NCBI GenBank assembly: GCA_023386265.1
Contig: JAEWKA010000007.1
Coordinates: 62,001-126,000, forward strand
DNA length: 64,000 nt
Source: Bacillota bacterium
Lineage (GTDB): Bacteria > Bacillota > Clostridia > Oscillospirales > Oscillospiraceae
Direction: 5' to 3'
Shown here: in pieces, positions 8,348 to 16,418 of the stretch
Position numbering within the stretch: position 1 is the stretch's first letter
How the letters are laid out: the number at the start of each line of letters is the position of its first letter
The notes under the pieces: generated by a model
Seen by the model: the letters and a program-made list of their open reading frames with translations, nothing else
Told to the model about the DNA's origin: nothing
Databases searched by the model: none
Program-made: the position numbers and the translations under genes

Positions 8348-9562
8348 ATGCAGTACCGTTCCGATCCATACAGGTGGGTAGTTCTTTTGTCTGTCTTTCC
8401 TGTACTGGCAGTTACGCAAATATTCTGGCTGACCTTTTCGGCAATTTCTCCCGAGGCTGTCCTGTTTTATCACACCTCATCTCTGAGCATTGCGTTTCTC
8501 TCGATGAGTTACATGATTGTTTACATACTCATGATGATTCCGGCGTCGCTGCTGGCAGATAAAAAGGGCCTGCGTGCCAGCTTTATTCTGGGAGCTGTCA
8601 TCACCGCCGTTTTCGGAATCCTTCGGGCCTACTGCGGCTCCAGCTTTACGCTGGTAGTTCTTGCTCAGATGGGTCTTGCGATAGCACAGCCGTTTCTTGT
8701 CAATCCGATTACAAAGCTTGCCGCGGTCTGGTTTCCTGTGGACGAACGCGCCACCGCATCGGGAATTGCGTCAATTGCGGGGTATATCGGTATAATCGTT
8801 GCAATGGTTGCAACGCCGGCGCTCTATAGTGATTTTTCAATGTCGGGGATGCTGAAAATATACGGCTTCATCGCAGTCGCCGCAGCGCTGCTGCTTGTTG
8901 TGCTGCTAAAAGAGAAACCGAAGGTTCCAGCGGGACCTCGCGGCGATGTCGACGATAATTTTTCTTTGCGTAAGGTGCCGGAGCTCAGGAAAAACCGGAA
9001 CTTTGTAAACCTCTTGCTGGTTGTGTTCATAGCGCTGGGCGTTTTCAATGCTCTTCTAACCTGTATTTCCGACATACTGAGCCCTCGCGGCATTTCGATT
9101 GATCAGTCGGGCCTTATCGGCGGCATAATTATTGCAGCAGGTCTGGTGGGTGGCGTTGTTATCCCCCTGCTCTCCGATAAGCTCAAAAAGCGCCGTATTT
9201 TCCTGACGGTTTCCATTTTAGCTGCTCTGATTGGCATGGTGGGTATTTCCTATGTCAACAATTATATCGCTCTGCTTGTTTTCGCAGGTATTACGGGGTT
9301 CTTTTTAATGGGCGTGGGACCGATGGTTTTCCAGTATGGAACTGAGCTCGCCTATCCCACGCCGGAGGGCACAGCTTATGGTCTGCTTATGGGCTCGGGT
9401 CAGGTTTCCGGCATCGTATTTATCCTGATGCTGTATCTTCTCCGCGCATCAGACGGTATGATGACAATACCCTTAACTGCACTCATGGCGCTGATGACCG
9501 CTGCGTTCGTTGTTTCGCTGCGCGTAAAGGAGTCAGTTTTGATTCAGGATGGATACAAATAA
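8348..9562 (+). CDS. MFS transporter, 12 transmembrane segments
   Basis: Integral membrane protein of 404 residues with about 12 hydrophobic segments. It has the MFS loop motif after helix 2 ('LLADKKGLR'), a central hydrophilic loop near residues 185-215 ('KEKPKVPAGPRGD'), and a second half starting 'NFVNLLLVVFIALGVFN'. It belongs to the broad FLVCR/NNP-like MFS assemblage, with no diagnostic substrate motif. A GGAGATGG site precedes ATG 8348. It follows the oxidoreductase by 100 bp on the same strand, so it probably imports or exports the substrate or product of that cluster. A strong terminator follows. Confidence 0.8.
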   Translation: MQYRSDPYRWVVLLSVFPVLAVTQIFWLTFSAISPEAVLFYHTSSLSIAFLSMSYMIVYILMMIPASLLADKKGLRASFILGAVITAVFGILRAYCGSSFTLVVLAQMGLAIAQPFLVNPITKLAAVWFPVDERATASGIASIAGYIGIIVAMVATPALYSDFSMSGMLKIYGFIAVAAALLLVVLLKEKPKVPAGPRGDVDDNFSLRKVPELRKNRNFVNLLLVVFIALGVFNALLTCISDILSPRGISIDQSGLIGGIIIAAGLVGGVVIPLLSDKLKKRRIFLTVSILAALIGMVGISYVNNYIALLVFAGITGFFLMGVGPMVFQYGTELAYPTPEGTAYGLLMGSGQVSGIVFILMLYLLRASDGMMTIPLTALMALMTAAFVVSLRVKESVLIQDGYK

Positions 9563-9593
9563 CGAAATAGGAATTAAAAATCAATACGCACTA

Positions 9594-9628
9594 AAAATCC
9601 CTGTATTCATTGAGAATACAGGGATTTT
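9594..9628. terminator. Bidirectional Rho-independent terminator
   Basis: Perfect 15-bp stem (9594-9608 with 9614-9628) around a 5-base loop, A-rich on the left and T-rich on the right. It sits between the convergent MFS gene (+) and the small zinc-ribbon gene (-) and can serve both. Confidence 0.9.
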
Positions 9629-9632
9629 GTTT

Positions 9633-9875
9633 TTATTTTTCGATGAGATCAAGTAACTTCGCAAACAATTGCCGATCTTTCTTGTAGCTAAGCACAGCGG
9701 CGATTCCGGCAATCAGTGTGACGCCAGCAATTGTCCAAACCCACCATTTTTTGAATATAGATGTTCTTGCCTTTTTAAGCTCCGTATTCGAGGCATCCGA
9801 GCTTTGAGCTATACCGTCTTCGGGACAAAAGTCCGAATCTTCAACAGTATGGGAATTGCATTTTTCACAGCACAT
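9633..9875 (-). CDS. Small zinc-ribbon-like single-pass membrane protein
   Basis: Protein of 80 residues. The N-terminus has 'CCEKCNSHTVEDSDFCPEDG', which looks like a short or half zinc ribbon (CxxC followed by a lone C). After a charged linker comes one transmembrane helix ('WVWTIAGVTLIAGIAAVL', about residues 47-65) and a basic tail. AAAGGAG lies upstream of the ATG, and the gene follows the TM2 protein by 23 bp in the same direction. Function unknown; cysteine-rich membrane proteins of this sort often act in stress sensing or membrane quality control. Confidence 0.6.
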   Translation of the reverse strand: MCCEKCNSHTVEDSDFCPEDGIAQSSDASNTELKKARTSIFKKWWVWTIAGVTLIAGIAAVLSYKKDRQLFAKLLDLIEK

Positions 9876-9898
9876 TTAAATGTCTCCTTTCATTAACC

Positions 9899-10294
9899 TT
9901 ATGAACGATTTATTAAGGGTCTTCCGTAATTGTCAGTGAAGCTGCCGCAGGCAATCATAATTACATCAATCAGCCACCCGATACCAAAGCAGCCGCCGGT
10001 CAATAGCCATAAGATGCCGGTGCCGATTTTACCGCAGTAAAATCTATGTACGCCCAATCCACCCAGAAAGACGCAAAGCAGGAGCGCAACCAGCCAATCC
10101 TTTGGTAGATTATAGTATGTGGCACTATTTGGAGAACTCGTTACTGTCGGCTCGCCGCAGCGAGAGCAATAACGCGTGTTATTATCAAAATACTGGCCGC
10201 ATCTCGGACAGTAGCAATGCGGTATCGGTGCACCGCAATGAGTGCAAAATGTTGCGTTTGTTGGATTAGCTGTTCCGCAGTTTTTACAATCCAA
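9899..10294 (-). CDS. Double zinc-ribbon TM2-domain membrane protein
   Basis: Protein of 131 residues. Two zinc ribbons lie at the N-terminus ('CKNCGTANPTNATFCTHCG' and 'CPRCGQYFDNNTRYCSRCG', residues 3-48). A TM2 domain follows: two transmembrane helices with the family signature 'FLGGLGVHRFYCGKIGTGIL' and 'GIGWLIDVI' around residues 70-115. The start is TTG after AGGAGG. It heads a two-gene operon with the 80-residue protein downstream. TM2 proteins are widespread and poorly understood in bacteria. The combination with zinc ribbons suggests a membrane-tethered metal or protein interaction role. Confidence 0.8.
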   Translation of the reverse strand: MDCKNCGTANPTNATFCTHCGAPIPHCYCPRCGQYFDNNTRYCSRCGEPTVTSSPNSATYYNLPKDWLVALLLCVFLGGLGVHRFYCGKIGTGILWLLTGGCFGIGWLIDVIMIACGSFTDNYGRPLINRS

Positions 10295-10347
10295 TTAAAA
10301 TTTTCCTCCTAAATTTATAGATAATAAAGGTCATAACATCATAGCCT

Positions 10348-10375
10348 ATATTACCATATGCTAACGAATAGTCAA
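10348..10375 (-). promoter_or_regulatory. Probable promoter of the TM2 operon
   Basis: On the minus strand, TTGACT (10370-10375) is followed after 16 bases by TAATAT (10348-10353). It lies about 55 bp upstream of the TTG start at 10294. Confidence 0.55.
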
Positions 10376-10435
10376 TAAAAGAAGTATTACGAAACTGCTG
10401 TAGAGATTTATAAAACGGAATTGAAACAAAAAATA

Positions 10436-10486
10436 ACCCGTATACAGAGCCTGAGCTAGGTAATCACTCAGATCTGTTATACGGGT
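10436..10486 (-). terminator. Terminator of the LysR gene
   Basis: Long hairpin: 12 bases ACCCGTATACAG pair with CTGTTATACGGGT (one bulge). Read on the minus strand it is followed by TTATTTTTTG. It lies downstream of the LysR stop at 10576. Confidence 0.75.
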
Positions 10487-10575
10487 ACTTTCATTTCAAA
10501 TTGCTAATAAATAGAGCTCTGCCAACCCGCAATTCGTAAGTGTTGAGAACACTTTCCACACTGTTAAACTGTTTT

Positions 10576-11541
10576 TTATATACAGACCGGACCGCGATTC
10601 AAGGGTATGGGAGAGCTATTAGGCTTGAGCAAGTTTTCGACTGGTGTGTTTTGAAAATACTGCTCCACATATCGTTGAATGTCCGCAAGATCCTTGCACC
10701 TATCTTCGTTTTGAGGAGTGCAGTAGTAAAGAAAAGCCCGTTCCGGGATAATCACCTTGCGCAAAACAATTTCCGGATTCGTGATTTTTGCGGCCATTGT
10801 CTGTGTAACGGGAGCAATTCCGATGTTTTCGGTCATAGAGTTAATAAAGTTCAGATTGTTGCTTGAAGAGATGAGGACACGAAGGCGTATACCAGTTTTT
10901 AGGCAAAAATAGTCCATTATCCCTCTTACCGCATTTTCCGGAACGCCGGTAATGAGGTTTTCTCCGTCAAGACACTTAAAATCTATCGGTTCATTACCCA
11001 CAGCAAGCGGGTGGCTTTTATGGACTGCAATATTCATTTCACCCTCGATAAGGGAGGTGCATTTAATCAGCTTATAATCAAGAGGAGTAACAAGAAACGC
11101 CGCGTCAAGCTCTCCTTTTAAAAGCTTTTGGATGCAGGTGGCCTGCGACCATTCTTCGATTTCAAGATTGACCTTGGGGTGCTGCTTCTGATAGTCAAAC
11201 ATAAAGTCGCTGCTCAGGCTGTTCGTTACACCATAAGCAAAGGCAACAGAATACGAATTGCTGATCTTTTTCTTATAATCGTTAAGTGTGGACATAGTAC
11301 ATAAATACTCGTCATACATTTTCTTGTAATGAGAATACAACAATTTGCAGACGGCTGTCGGCTCGACGCCAGAATTTGAACGATTAAACAGTACCACACC
11401 CAGTTCGCTTTCAAGCGTCTGGATCTGGCGACTCAGTCCCTGCTGAGAAATATAGAGTTTTTCACTTGCTTTTGAAATATTTCGCTCCTGATAGAGGTAA
11501 ATAAAAGATTCAATAACCTTAAGCTGCAAGTTTATCACCAC
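10576..11541 (-). CDS. LysR-type transcriptional regulator, divergent from the acyl-CoA cluster
   Basis: LysR regulator of 321 residues. The N-terminal winged HTH (residues ~1-65) contains 'NISKASEKLYISQQGLSRQI' and 'LESELGVVLFNR'. The effector-binding domain starts around residue 95 ('YSVAFAYGVTNSL'). It is transcribed away from fadN-like 11898, the standard LysR arrangement for controlling the neighbouring operon and itself. A perfect 15-bp palindrome lies 26 bp upstream of its start (11567-11581) and a second inverted repeat at 11600-11614. The co-inducer is unknown; an acyl-CoA-pathway intermediate is likely by context. Confidence 0.88.
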   Translation of the reverse strand: MVINLQLKVIESFIYLYQERNISKASEKLYISQQGLSRQIQTLESELGVVLFNRSNSGVEPTAVCKLLYSHYKKMYDEYLCTMSTLNDYKKKISNSYSVAFAYGVTNSLSSDFMFDYQKQHPKVNLEIEEWSQATCIQKLLKGELDAAFLVTPLDYKLIKCTSLIEGEMNIAVHKSHPLAVGNEPIDFKCLDGENLITGVPENAVRGIMDYFCLKTGIRLRVLISSSNNLNFINSMTENIGIAPVTQTMAAKITNPEIVLRKVIIPERAFLYYCTPQNEDRCKDLADIQRYVEQYFQNTPVENLLKPNSSPIPLNRGPVCI

Positions 11542-11566
11542 CCAATTATACTGTCATGTCTAATAT

Positions 11567-11614
11567 ACAATGATTCATTGTGGAAGTCCATAAAAGAATT
11601 GTGCAATGAGCACA
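11567..11614. promoter_or_regulatory. Candidate LysR operator region
   Basis: Two inverted repeats sit side by side in the divergent intergenic region. One is ACAATGA-T-TCATTGT (11567-11581, perfect). The other is TGTGC-AATGA-GCACA (11600-11614, perfect arms). The spacing of about three helical turns suits recognition and activation sites of a LysR tetramer. Binding is inference. Confidence 0.5.
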
Positions 11615-11759
11615 TCAGTTTGTTGTAGATGCATTAAAATTAGTTGTTTTACAAAAAGAGGCATACTCGGTAGCATAAAAGATGTGATTCGGGTGGCACA
11701 GTAAAAGCTCTATAATCGGTATCCCTCGATTACATGGCCTTTATTGCGACCGATTAAGC

Positions 11760-11782
11760 ACACGGACTTTGTCCGTGTTTTT
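11760..11782 (+). terminator. Terminator-like hairpin in the leader of the acyl-CoA operon
   Basis: ACACGGAC (11760-11767) and GTCCGTGT (11771-11778) form a perfect 8-bp stem with a 3-base loop followed by TTTT. It lies about 115 bp before the fadN-like start, downstream of the proposed promoter. It may be an attenuator rather than the end of a gene. Confidence 0.5.
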
Positions 11783-11897
11783 CCGCTCACCGGAAGTAAT
11801 GTAGATTATATAACGCTTCCGTCGTGAATTTTGAAATTCTGGCGCGGTTATATGCGCTGAATTTAGAAAAAACCAATAGAAGGAGAGAAGCAAACTC

Positions 11898-14240
11898 ATG
11901 GGTAAAATCGTTACAAAAGCATGTATCATCGGCTCTGGCGTTATGGGCGCAAACATTGCTGCATTACTGGCAAGCGTAGGAATGCAAGTAACACTTCTGG
12001 ACATCGTTCCCTTTAACGGTCTTGACGAAAAGGAAAAGGCCGCAGGCTTAACCGAGGAAAGCCTTGAATTCCGCAATCGCCTTGTCAACGGCGCCGTAGC
12101 AAAGCTCAAGAAAGACAAGCAGATGCCTCTTTTCAGCAAGGGCGCAATCAAGAACATCCGCGTTGGCAACACCACCGATAACCTGGATCTCATGGAAGAT
12201 GCAGACTGGATTGTTGAGGTTGTCGTTGAGCGTCTTGACATCAAAAAGAGCATTCTCAAGCAAATTGAAGCTCACGCCAAGGCCGACGCTATCATCAGCT
12301 CGAACACCTCCGGTGTTTCGATCACAAAGATCGTTGAGGATATGGATGATAGCTTTAAGGCTCGTTTCATGGGCACACACTTCTTCAATCCTCCCCGCTG
12401 GATGGGACTGTTCGAGATGATCCCCACAAAGTGGACCTCCAAGGAAACCATAGAGACTATGGCTCATGTGGGCGGCGACATTCTGGGCAAGACCTGCGTC
12501 TATGCAAAGGACACGCCCAACTTCGTCGGCAACCGTATCGGCTGCTTCGGCGCTGCGCAGGTCATGCAGCTTACCGAGAAGTATGAATACGACCTAGCCA
12601 CCGTTGACTACATAACAGGTCCCGTCATGGGCCACCCGAAGTCCGCTACCTTCGGCACCGGCGACATGGTCGGTATGGATATCATCGCAAACGTTTCCAA
12701 GAACGTCATAGATTCCTCAAAGGATGAAAAGGAAATCGCGGAATATACCATGCCCTCATATGTTATCGAACTGATGGAAAAGGGCTTCCTTGGCAACAAG
12801 TCTAAGCAGGGCTTTTACAAAAAGGACGTAATCGACGGCAAAAAAGTCAAGTATCAGTTTAACTACAAGACCCACGACTATGACGTCATTGAGGACAAGG
12901 TTTCTCTCGATTCTGTCAAGGCCGCGCTCAAGTCTTCCAACAAGTACGAAGTAATGGCTTATGGCGAAGAGAAAGAAAATAAGTTCTACTGGGATTGCGT
13001 TAAGGGCATCTGCCTCTACAGCGCAAAGCTCGTCCCCGAAATCGCTGATGACTTCCGCGAAATAGATAAGGCTATACGTACCGGCTATAACTGGGAAGAC
13101 GGTCCTTTTCAGATGTGGGACAAGATCGGAGTTCGCCGTGCTGTAGAGCGTATGCAGGCAGAAGGCGAAGTCGTTGCTCAGTGGGTTCTCGATATGCTGG
13201 CAAAGGGACAGGAGACTTTCTATACGGCTGCTGACGCAAAGTGCCCCTATATCAGAATCAGCGAGATGAACGTTGTCAGCGAAAACGACGACTGCTCGCT
13301 CCGCGATCTAGGCGACGGAGTTCTCGGCCTCGAAATCCATTGCACCGGCAACGCAATCGGTCCCAATGTAGGCGACATCGTATATGAAGCAATTGACAGA
13401 ATGGATAGGGAAGACTGGAAGGGCATGGTCATCGGCAACGACGGCAAGATGTTCTCCGCAGGCGCTGACCTCCTCACAATATGGCAGATGGGAACAGATA
13501 AGGAATTCGACCAACTCGAACAACTTATCCGCAAGCTGCAGGGCGCGACAAGCGCAATGAGATATTCCAAAAAGCCCATCGTTGCCGCTCCCTTCGGACA
13601 GACTCTCGGCGGCGGCTGCGAAGTTATGATGCACTGCCCGAACGCTGTTGCTTTCTCGGAAACATATTCCGGTCTGGTTGAAGTCGGCGTTGGTCTGATT
13701 CCCGCCGGCGGCGGTACCACTGAGCTCACCCGCCGTCTTATGGAGCGTTGCTTCGGCGAAGCCAAGACCGATCGTTATAATGCCATAGCTACTGCATTCC
13801 AGTATATAGCTACTGCAAAGATGAACATGTCCGGATACGAAGCTATCGAAAACGGCTATCTTTCCAAGGGCACGATAGTCGAGATGACCAGAGAGAAGCT
13901 CGCAAGCACCGCAAAGCGCGAGGTGCTGACGCTGGCTGACAGAGGCTATATGCCGCCCGTGAAGCAGACTGTCAAGGTTGTAGGCGAATTTGGCTACGGT
14001 ATGCTTCTTGCCGGAATCGAGATGGCTCGCGGCAGCGGCCAAATGTCCGAGCACGATGAGTACATCAGCAAGTTTATCGCCCGCGCCATCACAGGCGGTG
14101 ATCTGCCTTATGGTACCGAAGTGACGATTGACCAGCTCCACGATATTGAATGCGAGGGCTTCCTGGCACTCGCAGGTACCGAAAAGACTCAGGATCGTAT
14201 TATGGCTATGCTGTCTAACGGCAAACCACTGCGCAACTAA
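11898..14240 (+). CDS. fadN: Bifunctional 3-hydroxyacyl-CoA dehydrogenase / enoyl-CoA hydratase, FadN-like order
   Basis: Beta-oxidation enzyme of 780 residues. The N-terminal half is 3-hydroxyacyl-CoA dehydrogenase: the NAD-binding 'GSGVMGANIAALLASVG' lies at residues ~10-30, and 'GTHFFNPPRWMGLFEMIP' carries the catalytic His region. The C-terminal part from residue ~450 is a crotonase-fold enoyl-CoA hydratase with 'GKMFSAGADL', the oxyanion-hole segment 'QTLGGGCEV', and 'EVGVGLIPAGGG'. This domain order (dehydrogenase first) matches Bacillus FadN and is the reverse of E. coli FadB. It converts 2-enoyl-CoA to 3-ketoacyl-CoA. The thiolase follows 14 bp later. Symbol by domain architecture only. 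Confidence 0.85.
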   Translation: MGKIVTKACIIGSGVMGANIAALLASVGMQVTLLDIVPFNGLDEKEKAAGLTEESLEFRNRLVNGAVAKLKKDKQMPLFSKGAIKNIRVGNTTDNLDLMEDADWIVEVVVERLDIKKSILKQIEAHAKADAIISSNTSGVSITKIVEDMDDSFKARFMGTHFFNPPRWMGLFEMIPTKWTSKETIETMAHVGGDILGKTCVYAKDTPNFVGNRIGCFGAAQVMQLTEKYEYDLATVDYITGPVMGHPKSATFGTGDMVGMDIIANVSKNVIDSSKDEKEIAEYTMPSYVIELMEKGFLGNKSKQGFYKKDVIDGKKVKYQFNYKTHDYDVIEDKVSLDSVKAALKSSNKYEVMAYGEEKENKFYWDCVKGICLYSAKLVPEIADDFREIDKAIRTGYNWEDGPFQMWDKIGVRRAVERMQAEGEVVAQWVLDMLAKGQETFYTAADAKCPYIRISEMNVVSENDDCSLRDLGDGVLGLEIHCTGNAIGPNVGDIVYEAIDRMDREDWKGMVIGNDGKMFSAGADLLTIWQMGTDKEFDQLEQLIRKLQGATSAMRYSKKPIVAAPFGQTLGGGCEVMMHCPNAVAFSETYSGLVEVGVGLIPAGGGTTELTRRLMERCFGEAKTDRYNAIATAFQYIATAKMNMSGYEAIENGYLSKGTIVEMTREKLASTAKREVLTLADRGYMPPVKQTVKVVGEFGYGMLLAGIEMARGSGQMSEHDEYISKFIARAITGGDLPYGTEVTIDQLHDIECEGFLALAGTEKTQDRIMAMLSNGKPLRN

Positions 14241-14254
14241 GGAGGGAGAATACA

Positions 14255-15451
14255 ATGAGTGAAATCAGAGAAGCTGTAATTGTAGCATACGGACGCAGTG
14301 CTATAGGTAGAGCAAAACGCGGCTCGCTTAAGGATACAAGACCCGAGGCTTACGGCGGACAAGTACTAAAAGGTGTTCTTGCAAAGGTTCCGAGCCTTGA
14401 CCCCAAGGACATTGACGACGTTATCCTCGGCTGTGCATTCCAGGAAGCGGAGCAGGGCAACAATGTCGCCCGTTATGTAATGCTGAACGCGGGAATTCCA
14501 AAGGAAGTCCCCGCTCAGACCGTTAACCGTTTCTGTTCCTCCGGCCTTCAGGCCATCGCGATGGGTGCAAACTCCATCATGGCAGGTCAGGCAGATGTCA
14601 TCCTCGCCGGCGGAGTTGAGTCAATGTCAATGATAGCCATGGGCGGAAACCTTGCCACTACCGAAGTCGGCTTGGCACAGGCAGACCCCAAGGCGTACAC
14701 CCAGATGGGCATCACCGCTGAGAACATCGCGAAGAGAAGCAACATTACACGTGAAGAACAGGATGTGTTCGGTCTCATGAGCCATAACCGTGCAGAGGCA
14801 GCTCAGGCGGCAGGCAAGTTTGACGACGAGATCATCCCCGTAGATGCCGTCAAGGTTAGAACTTTGAAGGACGGCAAGGTCGAGAAATACACCGAAATGT
14901 TCAACAAAGATGAAGGCATACGCTACGGTCTGACCATGGCTGATATGCAGAAGCTTAAACCCGCCTTCATCCCCAAGGTCGGAACTGTCACCGCGGGTAA
15001 CGCGTCTCAGATGAACGATGCTGCTGCAGCGGTTGTTGTCATGAGCCGTGAAAAGGCCGATGAGCTTGGACTCAAGCCCATTGCAAAGTTTGTGAGCTTT
15101 GCAGTAGCAGGCTGCGAACCCGATTACATGGGTCTTGGCCCAATTTATGCGATTCCCAAGGCACTTAAAATTGCCGGACTTACGATGGATGATATAGACG
15201 TATTCGAGCTCAACGAGGCATTTGCGTCTCAGGCTCTCGCGTGCGTCAAGGAACTCGGACTTGAAAACCGTATGGACGATATTAACCCGCTGGGTGGCGG
15301 TATCGCTCTGGGTCATCCCCTTGGCTGCACAGGCGCATTTCTGACCTGCAAGCTCCTCTCCGAGCTTACACGCCGTGGCAAGAAACACGGCGTTGTCTCA
15401 ATGTGCATAGGCGGCGGTATGGGCGCGGCAGGCATCTTCGAGATGTGCTGA
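14255..15451 (+). CDS. fadA: Acetyl-CoA C-acyltransferase (thiolase)
   Basis: Thiolase of 398 residues. The nucleophilic Cys94 lies in 'VNRFCSSGLQAI'. The C-terminal 'NPLGGGIALGHPLGCTGA' supplies the catalytic His, and 'CIGGGMGAAGIFE' the second Cys. It cleaves 3-ketoacyl-CoA to acetyl-CoA, completing the spiral begun by the upstream bifunctional enzyme, or runs the condensation in reverse. GGAGGGAG precedes ATG 14255. Length and motifs are typical. Together the two genes form a FadNA-like pair. Confidence 0.92.
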   Translation: MSEIREAVIVAYGRSAIGRAKRGSLKDTRPEAYGGQVLKGVLAKVPSLDPKDIDDVILGCAFQEAEQGNNVARYVMLNAGIPKEVPAQTVNRFCSSGLQAIAMGANSIMAGQADVILAGGVESMSMIAMGGNLATTEVGLAQADPKAYTQMGITAENIAKRSNITREEQDVFGLMSHNRAEAAQAAGKFDDEIIPVDAVKVRTLKDGKVEKYTEMFNKDEGIRYGLTMADMQKLKPAFIPKVGTVTAGNASQMNDAAAAVVVMSREKADELGLKPIAKFVSFAVAGCEPDYMGLGPIYAIPKALKIAGLTMDDIDVFELNEAFASQALACVKELGLENRMDDINPLGGGIALGHPLGCTGAFLTCKLLSELTRRGKKHGVVSMCIGGGMGAAGIFEMC

Positions 15452-15550
15452 CCTAACGAAAACTCATTTGTTAATCGAAGCTTTGAGAATATTAGTGCCA
15501 GCTGATACTTAAAGAACGATTTCCAATAGCTACTACTACCGCGAAGTTCC

Positions 15551-15597
15551 GTTGCCGGGTATCGTCGGAAATTCTCTCGCCGGTGATACCCGGCAAC
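15551..15597 (+). other. Hairpin between the thiolase and CooC-like genes
   Basis: A perfect 13-bp stem (15551-15563 with 15585-15597) encloses a 21-base loop. There is no T-run. It lies in the 191-bp gap that separates the fadNA pair from the dehydratase genes. It may be an mRNA processing or stability element, or a protein-binding inverted repeat. Confidence 0.5.
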
Positions 15598-15642
15598 AAC
15601 AATATCCGAAAAAAACGTTATCATGAATACCTAGGAGTTTAA

Positions 15643-16404
15643 ATGGAAAACACAGTCATTACCGTTGCCGGGAAGGGCGGAGTCGGGAAGACTTCAATTT
15701 CTGCCGCAATTGTGCGCGAGCTTGTAAAAAGCTATCCGGAATCGCGGATTCTCGCAATTGATGCGGATCCGGCGGGCGGGCTTGCAACTGCATTGGATGT
15801 AGACGTAAGGCTGACGATTGACGATATACGCAAGGCAATAACGGAGTCTGGCGAGGGCGACAGGCAGAAGAAAAGAGCAATCGAGCTTTTAGGCGAAGCG
15901 CGGTTTCGCATTATTGACGCTATGGCCGAAAAAAACGGGTTTGCCTTTATCGCCGTGGGGAGACCCGAGGCAGCAGGCTGCTACTGCAGCATCAACGCCT
16001 ATCTAAAAGAGGTAATCAGTATGTTTTCAGAAGGGTTTAATTATGTCGTAATCGACGGCGAGGCCGGCATAGAACAGATTAACCGCAGGGTGATGGAGAA
16101 AGTTACGCATTTATTTCTTGTCACAGATCCCAGCAAAAAAGGTACTCAGGTTATTCAAACGATAAAAAAAGTGGCTGATGAGCTCGTTATGTATAGAAAG
16201 CTCGGTGTAATAGTGAACCGATTTAATGACGAGTCTTTAAAAAAGTACATGAACACGGGAGATTTACCCGTGCTGGCATATATTCCGGACGACAAGGAGC
16301 TTGCACTGTTCGATGCTCAGGGGAAGAACGTCATGGAGCTACCAGACAGCTCGAACTTGGTTATAGGCGTTCACAAGGCGCTTGAAGCCTTAGAAATCAT
16401 TTAG
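15643..16404 (+). CDS. CooC-like MinD/ParA-family ATPase (metal-centre maturation)
   Basis: P-loop ATPase of 253 residues. The deviant Walker A 'GKGGVGKT' lies at residues 10-17 and the switch 'IDADPAGGLATAL' at ~40-52. A Cys-x-Cys pair (C113, C115 in 'GCYCSIN') corresponds to the Ni-binding CxC of CooC1 (C112/C114). CooC inserts nickel into CO dehydrogenase, and relatives mature acetyl-CoA synthase. No CODH is in the window, but a protein resembling part of acetyl-CoA synthase is encoded four genes downstream (20166), so the pair may work together. The gene precedes the dehydratase subunits by 14 bp. Family sure; its client is inference. Confidence 0.8.
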   Translation: MENTVITVAGKGGVGKTSISAAIVRELVKSYPESRILAIDADPAGGLATALDVDVRLTIDDIRKAITESGEGDRQKKRAIELLGEARFRIIDAMAEKNGFAFIAVGRPEAAGCYCSINAYLKEVISMFSEGFNYVVIDGEAGIEQINRRVMEKVTHLFLVTDPSKKGTQVIQTIKKVADELVMYRKLGVIVNRFNDESLKKYMNTGDLPVLAYIPDDKELALFDAQGKNVMELPDSSNLVIGVHKALEALEII

Positions 16405-16418
16405 ACAGGGGTGTTAGA

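Larger units (their letters stand above)
11542..11897. other. 356-bp divergent intergenic region: contents
   Basis: It contains the LysR-type palindromes, a possible promoter for the acyl-CoA operon (TTTACA 11648-11653, 17-base spacer, TAGCAT 11671-11676), further short inverted repeats around 11713-11732, a terminator-like hairpin at 11760-11778, and the GGAGAG ribosome binding site before 11898. No protein gene is evident. Confidence 0.5.

Noticed and set aside
13308..14255. 315-codon antisense frame opposite fadN
   Set aside because: Shadow of a strongly supported coding gene; no promoter, ribosome site or recognisable domain.
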